The notes below the pieces were generated by a model. The model was not told the origin of the DNA. It ran no database searches and saw only the letters and a list, made by a program, of their open reading frames with translations. Below, one piece after another: positions 57,894-64,000 of a stretch of 64,000 nt of DNA; the first letter of the stretch is position 1; each line of letters begins with the position of its first letter. The stretch is from JAFAXD01 sp051985675. Its GTDB lineage: Bacteria; Pseudomonadota; Alphaproteobacteria; Rhizobiales; Xanthobacteraceae. The translations under genes were made by a program, and so were the position numbers. The stretch lies in assembly GCA_051985675.1 (NCBI GenBank), contig JBPYFJ010000023.1, positions 1 through 64,000 on the forward strand, read 5' to 3'.

Positions 57894-59228
57894 TCAGGCA
57901 GCCGCTCTCGTCTCAGCTTCAAACGGCTTCCAGATGCTGTTCTTCCGCGTCTCCGGCATCACGAAGAGAGCGATCACGAAACACACCGCCGGAACCAAAA
58001 TCGGGTAGAGCAGCGCGTAACCGATGCTGCCCGTGGCCGCGAAAGCCGCCGACGTGATGAACGGCACCAATCCGCCGCCCCAGCCGTTGCCGATGTGATA
58101 CGGCACCGAGACCGATGTGTAGCGAATCCTGCCCGGGAAGAATTCTGCCAGGAATGCTCCGACCGGCCCATAAACCATCCCGACGTAACACACGAGGATG
58201 AAGATGATGAAGATGGCGACGGGATAGTTGATGTTGCCGGGCTGCGTGACCGATCCCAGCCACAAATACAGCGGATAGTAGGTGACCGCCGCAAGCAACA
58301 TGCCTCCCAGGATCACCGGCTTGCGACCGATGATGTCCGACAGCCAGCCGAAAAAGATCAGGCTCGGCGTTGCGATGAGCAGCGCGGCTCCCACGATGTA
58401 GGCCGTGGTCAGCGGGTCCACCTTGGAAACCTGCTGCAGGAAGTAGAGCGCCCAGAACTGGCCGCTGTACCAGACCACGCCCTGCCCGATCAGAACGACG
58501 CAGGCAATCAGCACATACTTTATGTTGCTGCTGAGGAATGCCTCTTTCCAGGGATTTTTGGTCATTAGCCCTTTGGCCTTGATCTCCTGGAAGATAGGCG
58601 TCTCCTGCAGCTGGAGCCGGATGTAAATCGCGATGGCCACCAAGAGGAAGGAGATCAGGAACGGAATGCGCCACGCCCACGCGTCGAATACTTCGTTGCC
58701 GAAATACGTGCGTGCCGCGATGATCACGAATAGCGACACCACGATCCCGAGCGTCGGAGAGGTCTGCAGCCAGCCGGTGTAGTAGCCGCGGCGTTCGTCA
58801 GATACGTGTTCAGCGACGTAAGTGATGGCACCGCCATATTCGCCACCCAGGCAGAGGCCCTGGATCATCCGCAGACCGAACAGAATGAACGCGGCGGCCA
58901 CACCGATGGCCTCATAGGTCGGGATCAACCCAATCGCCCCCGTGCCGAGTCCCATTCCGCTGAGCGTCACGAGGAACGTGTACTTGCGACCAATCCGATC
59001 GCCCATCCATCCGAACAGGAACGCCCCCAATGGACGGATGAGGAACCCGGCGGTGAACAGCGCAATCGTGCTCAGCAGAGCCGCGACCGGGTTGGACTTT
59101 TCAAAGAACTTGACCGACAAGATCGCAGCCAAGCTTCCGAAAATGTAGAAGTCATACCACTCAATGACATTCCCGACCGACGCCGCGACAATCACGCGTC
59201 GGAAATCCTTGGGGATTTGAATTGCCAC
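57894..59228 (-). CDS. MHS-family MFS transporter
   Basis: A 444-aa transporter of the metabolite:H+ symporter branch (KgtP/ShiA/ProP-like). Twelve helices are apparent. MFS signatures are GNVIEWYDFYIFGSLAAILS in helix 1, GWMGDRIGRKYTFL between helices 2 and 3, and GWLSDIIGRKPVIL in the second half. The helix 1 motif WYDFYIFG is typical of MHS members, which import dicarboxylates, shikimate or proline/betaine; the substrate is not clear. The GTG start at 59228 follows GAGGAGGAAG. A strong hairpin lies just past the stop. Confidence 0.92.
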   Translation of the reverse strand: MAIQIPKDFRRVIVAASVGNVIEWYDFYIFGSLAAILSVKFFEKSNPVAALLSTIALFTAGFLIRPLGAFLFGWMGDRIGRKYTFLVTLSGMGLGTGAIGLIPTYEAIGVAAAFILFGLRMIQGLCLGGEYGGAITYVAEHVSDERRGYYTGWLQTSPTLGIVVSLFVIIAARTYFGNEVFDAWAWRIPFLISFLLVAIAIYIRLQLQETPIFQEIKAKGLMTKNPWKEAFLSSNIKYVLIACVVLIGQGVVWYSGQFWALYFLQQVSKVDPLTTAYIVGAALLIATPSLIFFGWLSDIIGRKPVILGGMLLAAVTYYPLYLWLGSVTQPGNINYPVAIFIIFILVCYVGMVYGPVGAFLAEFFPGRIRYTSVSVPYHIGNGWGGGLVPFITSAAFAATGSIGYALLYPILVPAVCFVIALFVMPETRKNSIWKPFEAETRAAA

Positions 59229-59536
59229 TGCTTCCTCCTCTTCGCGTTGAAGGGGCAGGCAGCGTTAGGCCGAGCAATGTTTTCGCGCCTCGGAACCCTG
59301 CGCAAAATTTCCACTGCGGAGAGGCGCAACCTCGACAACGTCCAATCATGCCGCGGGCTGCCCACGTTTTCATTGTCAACGCAGGGGTCAGCCCAAATTA
59401 TGCAACATTAGGCCCCTCCGACGGATAAGACTTTCGGCTAATCGCAAGCCGGGAACGCTGCTCGGTCCTTGCACGTCTTCGGGGGTCACCGATTCACGCT
59501 GCGATGCAACAATCGTCTGGGGCGCGGGCGTGAGCG
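59229..59536. other. No gene seen (308 bp)
   Basis: This gap lies between the MHS transporter start and the azlD stop. The frames crossing it are Arg/Pro-rich shadows. The transporter promoter must lie in the left part. Confidence 0.5.
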
Positions 59537-59887
59537 CTAGTTTTGCGGCCAGAACAGCGCCCCGATCACGAGCGCGAGCTCGCCCACGAGCACGCCGACA
59601 AACACCGATCGCCGCACGGCCAGGAACGCCAGGAAGCCCGCCGTCACCGCCCCCAGGCGCACAACCAGCGGCACGATCGCAAGCGCACCAGGCGGCGTCA
59701 GGATCAATTGCGCGATGATGCCGGCGAGAATTGCGGTCGCAACCGCGCGTACCCACACCATGAGTTCGGAGTCTTCGCTAATGCCGCGCGCAACCATGAT
59801 TCCGAAGACCCGCCAAATCTCGTTCGGCAAGAATCCAACCAGCACCAGGGCCAGATAGGGACCCAGCTCGCGGACCGTCGTGCTCAT
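59537..59887 (-). CDS. azlD: Branched-chain amino acid transport protein AzlD
   Basis: A 116-aa membrane protein with four helices in the AzlD pattern: YLALVLVGFLPNEIWRVFGI, AVATAILAGIIAQLILTPPG and AGFLAFLAVRRSVFVGVLVGE. AzlD pairs with AzlC to export branched-chain amino acids or analogues. Its ATG at 59887 overlaps the azlC stop by 4 bp (59884-59887), so the two are co-translated. Confidence 0.9.
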   Translation of the reverse strand: MSTTVRELGPYLALVLVGFLPNEIWRVFGIMVARGISEDSELMVWVRAVATAILAGIIAQLILTPPGALAIVPLVVRLGAVTAGFLAFLAVRRSVFVGVLVGELALVIGALFWPQN

Positions 59888-60672
59888 GCTCCCTCGCCAG
59901 GCTTTCGGCTCGGGTCGCGCTCGGGCTCGGACGCCGGTTCAGAGGATGTCTCGCGCACAATCGCCACGACGCGATGGATCGCCAACGCGAGCGTACCGGC
60001 GAGGACACCGCCGGCCAGCAGCGCGAGGTCGATCCCGGCGAGCGCGAAGATCGGCGTGAGCGTGAGGCCGAACGCAAATGCAAGCCGATCGACCAGTTCG
60101 CGGCTATTGCGCGCGATCGAGACCGTAAACGACATCGGGGTCAGAAACAGGACCGCCGCACCGAACAACGGCGGCAAGCGCTCCGCCAAAATAAACCCGA
60201 GGATTGCGGCCGCGACCGCCGCCGCCACCATCCCGATCCCAAGGCCATTGCAGAATGCGATCCGCCGCTCGCGCGGCAGCTTGGGCGCGATCCGCAGGCT
60301 TTCCACCCACATGCTCACCGCGGTCAGATGCGCGGGCAGCAGCAAGTGCCAGAACCGGGTCGCCGGCGTTTTGATCAGGGGCAGCAAGGCGGCGACCATC
60401 GGCAGCAGTCGAAGCCCGCTCAATGTCACCGCAATGGCCGCCTCCCCCACCGGCACGCCCGACCCGAGCGCCGTCACGACGATGACCTGCGCGGGCCCGG
60501 CCCAGATCAGGACCGTGGATGCAACCGCCCATGGCAGGCTGAAACCAAGATCGTGGCAAAGCGCGCCGTATCCGATGAACGTGCCGAAAATGACATAGAC
60601 GAATACCGACTGCGCGGCCGCCCTGAGCCCGGTCGCAAATGCCGCCGCCGAAGACATCGGGATCGTTCCCAT
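59884..60672 (-). CDS. azlC: Branched-chain amino acid transport protein AzlC
   Basis: A 262-aa permease. AzlC features are FATGLRAAAQSVFVYVIFGTFIGYGAL, WAGPAQVIVVTALGSG, LPMVAALLPLI, and FCNGLGIGMVAAAVAAAILG. The hydrophilic tail (SEPASEPERDPSRKPGEG) is an addition. The ATG at 60672 behind GAGAGACC is preferred to the GTG at 60687. It starts the azlCD pair, divergent from the small conserved gene at 60859. Confidence 0.9.
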   Translation of the reverse strand: MGTIPMSSAAAFATGLRAAAQSVFVYVIFGTFIGYGALCHDLGFSLPWAVASTVLIWAGPAQVIVVTALGSGVPVGEAAIAVTLSGLRLLPMVAALLPLIKTPATRFWHLLLPAHLTAVSMWVESLRIAPKLPRERRIAFCNGLGIGMVAAAVAAAILGFILAERLPPLFGAAVLFLTPMSFTVSIARNSRELVDRLAFAFGLTLTPIFALAGIDLALLAGGVLAGTLALAIHRVVAIVRETSSEPASEPERDPSRKPGEGA

Positions 60673-60858
60673 GGCGGTCTCTCTCACGGCCTTCGGCAGC
60701 GCGCAACGGCGCCCGACACAAGGCAGTTCGGCGCGGCCGGGGCGCGGCGGACCACGACGACTTGCGGCATGGAGCCACAGGGGTCATAAGATCGCCACGC
60801 TCGCGCGTTTTGCTAGTTGCGATGGGAAGCACTGGGGCACGACAGAGGAGTGCCTTCG

Positions 60859-61284
60859 ATGTGCGACTACAGCCTGCAACACTTGGCTTCACGCCCCGGG
60901 AAAGTGGGCGACAAGCTCGTCACAACCAAGTTTACGCACTCGCTCACCGGCGGCTTCTGCGCCACGAGTGACCCCAACGTCGCGGTTTGCCTGCAGCCGG
61001 GTACCGAGCTCGCGTTCGAACGCGAAATCGAATGCGAAGCCGGCTTCCGCATTCTTCCTCCCCGCAAGCTCGGCGCCAAAGTCGCGCGCTTCCGTCGCGT
61101 GAACGAAGCACAACCGAGCATGCATCACGACGCGCTCGAACTGCCCGGCGGCAAGATCGTCTTGGTGACGTATCTGCGCGAAGGCCAGCGCGCGACCGTG
61201 CTGCAACTGCCCGCAACCGAACGCCCGTTCCACACGGACATCGAGGCGCCGGCAACGGAAACGCGCAGTTCAGTGCGGGTGTGA
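60859..61284 (+). CDS. Conserved hypothetical protein, 141 aa
   Basis: A soluble protein starting MCDYSLQHLASRPGKVGDKL and continuing GGFCATSDPNVAVCLQPGTELAF, with four cysteines in the first half and a beta-rich second half (KIVLVTYLREGQRATVLQLP). I recall this pattern from unnamed Hyphomicrobiales proteins. There is no signal peptide. ATG at 60859 follows GAGGAG, so the start is firm. It is followed by a strong bidirectional terminator. Confidence 0.7.
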   Translation: MCDYSLQHLASRPGKVGDKLVTTKFTHSLTGGFCATSDPNVAVCLQPGTELAFEREIECEAGFRILPPRKLGAKVARFRRVNEAQPSMHHDALELPGGKIVLVTYLREGQRATVLQLPATERPFHTDIEAPATETRSSVRV

Positions 61285-61305
61285 CGACGGGACCGACGCA
61301 ACACC

Positions 61306-61336
61306 AAAAGGGCCACCGCAATGCGGTGGCCCTTTT
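61306..61336. terminator. Bidirectional rho-independent terminator
   Basis: AAAAGGGCCACCGCA and TGCGGTGGCCCTTTT form a perfect 15-bp stem around a single-base centre (a minimal loop opens the inner pairs), flanked by A-tract and T-run on the two sides. It serves both the small plus-strand gene ending at 61284 and clpA ending at 61361. Confidence 0.92.
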
Positions 61337-61360
61337 TTGTTGCCTGAAGCTTGGCCCGGC

Positions 61361-63787
61361 TCACACCTTGACGAGCGGCACCTTCGGCACCGAACCGCGG
61401 CCGCTCGGCGAGCCACCGCCCTTGGGACCCGACGGCTTGCTGCGCCGCTGCGCGGGCCGGCGTTTCTTCTTGGCCTCCGGAATCTTTTCCGGCTTCGGCG
61501 TCACCGGCCCATCCAGGAACTCGAACCCAAGCTTGTCGTTGCCGCGCTCGTCCTTGACCGCGATGACCCGCACGTGACCGCCGTTCTTGAGCTTGCCGAA
61601 CAGCACCTCGTCGGCGAGCGGCTTCTTGATGTGCTCCTGGATCACGCGCGCCATCGGCCGCGCGCCCATTAGTTCGTCGTAGCCGTGCTTGATCAGCCAG
61701 CTGGCGGCGTCCTCCGACAGCTCGATGGTGACGTCTCGATCGCCAAGCTGAGCCTCGAGCTGAAGCACGAACTTCTCCACCACCTTGGCGATGATCTCCT
61801 TAGTGAGATGGCCGAAGGTGATAATCGCATCGAGCCGGTTGCGGAATTCCGGCGCGAACAGCCGGTTGATGGCCTCGACGTCATCACCCTCGCGCTTGCT
61901 CCGGGTGAAGCCGAAGGCCGCCCTGGCCAGATCGGATGCGCCGGCATTCGTGGTCATGATCAGGATTACGTTGCGGAAATCGACCTGCTTGCCGTTGTGA
62001 TCGGTCAACTTGCCGTGATCCATGATCTGCAGCAGGACGTTGAACAGATCGGGGTGCGCCTTCTCGATCTCGTCCAGCAACAGCACGCTGTGGGGATGCT
62101 GATCGACGCCGTCGGTGAGGAGCCCGCCCTGGTCAAAACCCACGTAACCGGGCGGCGCACCGATCAGGCGCGATACGGTGTGACGCTCCATGTACTCCGA
62201 CATGTCGAAGCGGATGAGCTCGACCCCGAGCGTGGCCGCGAGTTGCTTTGCGACTTCGGTCTTGCCGACGCCGGTCGGGCCCGAGAACAGATAGCAACCG
62301 ATCGGCTTTTCCGGCTCGCGCAGGCCTGCGCGCGCGAGCTTGATCGACGCCGCCAGCGCCTCGATCGGCTTGTCCTGGCCGTACACCACGCGCTTGAGGG
62401 TCTCTTCCAGGTGTACCAGTACCTCGGCGTCGTCCTTCGACACGGTCTTCGGTGGAATCCGCGCCATCGTGGCGATTGTGGCTTCCACCTCCTTGAGGCC
62501 GATGGTCTTGCGGCGCCGGTTCTCAGGCAGCAGCATCTGCGCGGCGCCCGACTCGTCGATGACGTCGATCGCCTTGTCGGGCAGCTTGCGGTCGTGGATG
62601 AAGCGCGCCGACAATTCGACCGCCGCCTTGATGGCCTCGCTGGTGTACTTGAGCTTGTGGTACTCCTCAAAGTACGGCTTCAGCCCTTTGAGGATCTCGA
62701 TCGCATCGGGGATCGACGGCTCGTTGACGTCGATCTTCTGGAATCGCCGCACCAGCGCGCGGTCCTTTTCGAAATACTGCCGATATTCCTTATACGTGGT
62801 CGAACCGATACAGCGCACGGTTCCGGACGCCAGCGCCGGCTTGAGCAGGTTGGACGCATCCATCGCGCCGCCCGACGTCGCGCCGGCGCCGATGACGGTG
62901 TGGATCTCGTCGATGAACAGGATCGCGCCCGGATAATTCTCAAGCTCCTTGATCACCTGCTTGAGCCGTTCCTCGAAATCGCCGCGATAGCGGGTTCCGG
63001 CCAGCAGCGTGCCCATGTCGAGCGCGAACACGGTTGCCCCTTCCAGGACTTCCGGCACCTCGCCGTTGACGATCCGGCGCGCCAGCCCTTCCGCGATCGC
63101 GGTCTTGCCGACGCCGGCCTCGCCCACGAACAGCGGATTGTTCTTCTGGCGCCGGCACAGCACCTGGATGGTGCGGTTGATCTCCGCATCGCGTCCGATC
63201 AGCGGATCGATTTTGCCGTCGCGCGCCTTCTTGTTGAGGTTGACGCAATAAGCCTCGAGCGCATCGCCCTTTTTCTTCTGGTCATCGCCCGACTTGGCGT
63301 CGCCGTCGTCGTCGACGCCGCGCGCCGGACGCGCTTCCGCCAGGCCCGGACGCTTGGCAATACCGTGGCTGATGTAATTGACGGCATCGTAGCGCGTCAT
63401 CTCCTGCTCCTGCAGGAAATACGCGGCATGGCTCTCGCGTTCGGCGAAAATCGCCACCAGCACGTTGGCGCCGGTCACCTCTTCGCGCCCGGACGACTGC
63501 ACATGGATCACGGCGCGCTGGATCACGCGCTGGAACCCAGCCGTCGGCTTGGAATCCTCGGATCCGTCGGTGACGAGATTCTCGAGCTCTGATTCGATGT
63601 AGGAGACGAGGTTTCGGCGGAGCTTGTCGGTATCGACGTTGCATGCCTTCATCACCGCAGCCGCGTCCTGATCGTCGATCAGCGCAAGCAGCAGATGCTC
63701 GAGCGTTGCGTATTCGTGGTGGCGCTCGTTGGCGAGCGCCAGAGCGCGATGAAGCGACTGTTCGAGACTGCGTGAGAATGTTGGCAT
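61361..63787 (-). CDS. clpA: ATP-dependent Clp protease ATP-binding subunit ClpA
   Basis: An 808-aa AAA+ unfoldase. The N-domain (about 1-145) binds ClpS. Two AAA modules follow: FVGEAGVGKTAIAEGLARR with Walker B ILFIDEIHTVIGAG, then LFSGPTGVGKTEVAKQLA with LLLDEIEKAHPD. The tripeptide loop for ClpP docking is expected near GFTRSKREGDD. After about residue 752 comes a Lys/Arg/Pro/Gly/Ser tail of about 55 residues (PEAKKKRRPAQRRSKPSG), longer than E. coli ClpA. ATG at 63787. ClpS is encoded just upstream on the same strand. Confidence 0.96.
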   Translation of the reverse strand: MPTFSRSLEQSLHRALALANERHHEYATLEHLLLALIDDQDAAAVMKACNVDTDKLRRNLVSYIESELENLVTDGSEDSKPTAGFQRVIQRAVIHVQSSGREEVTGANVLVAIFAERESHAAYFLQEQEMTRYDAVNYISHGIAKRPGLAEARPARGVDDDGDAKSGDDQKKKGDALEAYCVNLNKKARDGKIDPLIGRDAEINRTIQVLCRRQKNNPLFVGEAGVGKTAIAEGLARRIVNGEVPEVLEGATVFALDMGTLLAGTRYRGDFEERLKQVIKELENYPGAILFIDEIHTVIGAGATSGGAMDASNLLKPALASGTVRCIGSTTYKEYRQYFEKDRALVRRFQKIDVNEPSIPDAIEILKGLKPYFEEYHKLKYTSEAIKAAVELSARFIHDRKLPDKAIDVIDESGAAQMLLPENRRRKTIGLKEVEATIATMARIPPKTVSKDDAEVLVHLEETLKRVVYGQDKPIEALAASIKLARAGLREPEKPIGCYLFSGPTGVGKTEVAKQLAATLGVELIRFDMSEYMERHTVSRLIGAPPGYVGFDQGGLLTDGVDQHPHSVLLLDEIEKAHPDLFNVLLQIMDHGKLTDHNGKQVDFRNVILIMTTNAGASDLARAAFGFTRSKREGDDVEAINRLFAPEFRNRLDAIITFGHLTKEIIAKVVEKFVLQLEAQLGDRDVTIELSEDAASWLIKHGYDELMGARPMARVIQEHIKKPLADEVLFGKLKNGGHVRVIAVKDERGNDKLGFEFLDGPVTPKPEKIPEAKKKRRPAQRRSKPSGPKGGGSPSGRGSVPKVPLVKV

Positions 63788-63894
63788 CAGAGTTCCATTT
63801 CCGTTTGGCTGTGGACCAAGTTACTCATCGACACGACTCGCCGGACTGGCTTGTCTCCACAGGCTCTCGTTTCCCCCAGGCTCCCGGTTACACT

Positions 63895-64000
63895 TCACTT
63901 CTTCTCCATGACACACTGTAATGGATGCTGGTGCTTGCGCGCAAAGTCCATGACCTGCGTCACTTTTGTTTCCGCCACTTCGTATGTGAACACGCCGCAC
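63895..64000 (-). CDS. clpS: ATP-dependent Clp protease adaptor ClpS (3' part)
   Basis: Partial gene cut by the window edge. The visible 34 C-terminal residues read CGVFTYEVAETKVTQVMDFA and RKHQHPLQCVMEKK, the well-known end of ClpS. ClpS delivers N-degron substrates to ClpA. The stop is TGA at 63897-63895 and clpA starts 107 bp downstream. Confidence 0.93.
   Translation of the reverse strand, partial: CGVFTYEVAETKVTQVMDFARKHQHPLQCVMEKK

Noticed and set aside
61685..63592. 635-codon open frame antisense to clpA
   Set aside because: Shadow of the AAA+ gene; no start context and no domain.

Overview
The window is high-GC DNA from an alphaproteobacterium, most likely of the order Hyphomicrobiales (Bradyrhizobiaceae/Xanthobacteraceae-like). 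The evidence is gene content and order: a gatCAB locus, ruvX, pyrB-pyrC'-plsY-dprA-topA, rnr-Nudix-rpmG, divK-DUF3572-dinB, an EipB/DUF1849 protein, DUF3551 and GYGYPAY secreted proteins, clpS-clpA, and FixK/FNR-type operator sites. This assignment comes from reading the sequence; no database search was run.

Layout. 1-6.3 kb is sparse. It holds small secreted or membrane proteins (several too short for routine ORF calling), tRNA-Ser(GCT), a DUF2147 protein that overlaps a glutathione transferase end to end, a 24-residue lysine-rich protein and long stretches with no gene. 6.3-11.2 kb (minus) is gatC-gatA-gatB with two small unknown genes between the subunits; two 75-77 bp palindromic elements lie just upstream of gatC. 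12-25 kb is housekeeping: ruvX, an AEC transporter, an AidB-like acyl-CoA dehydrogenase, pyrB with a dihydroorotase-like partner lacking the HxH metal motif, plsY, a frameshifted dprA, topA and a bifunctional PBP1. 25.6-37.7 kb has rnr and Nudix, then a three-gene MBOAT / SGNH-like / carbamoyltransferase cassette, a DUF4349 lipoprotein, rpmG, divK without an adjacent pleD, DUF3572, dinB and the EipB-like protein. 37.9-42.1 kb (plus) has RidA, a DUF482 acyltransferase, a HIT protein, a flavin monooxygenase and a methyltransferase.

42.1-57.2 kb is the most distinctive part, a metal, oxygen and sulfur stress region. A six-gene minus-strand copper cluster (His-rich secreted protein, small unknown, outer-membrane factor, multicopper oxidase, cupredoxin, CusF-like protein) has no RND pump or adaptor beside it. 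Next come a CBS-BON protein, a polyphosphate kinase 2, an archaeal-type methionine adenosyltransferase and a DUF5676 membrane protein. Then csoR and copA diverge around a perfect CsoR palindrome, followed by a cupin and a MerR regulator. A BigR/SqrR sulfide module closes the region: persulfide-dioxygenase-like hydrolase, ArsR repressor, rhodanese and TauE exporter. Three perfect TTGAT-N4-ATCAA boxes (47.4, 50.2 and 57.0 kb) suggest parts of the region respond to low oxygen.

57.3-64 kb holds an MHS-family transporter, azlCD, a conserved small protein, a strong bidirectional terminator, clpA and the 3' part of clpS, which runs off the window.
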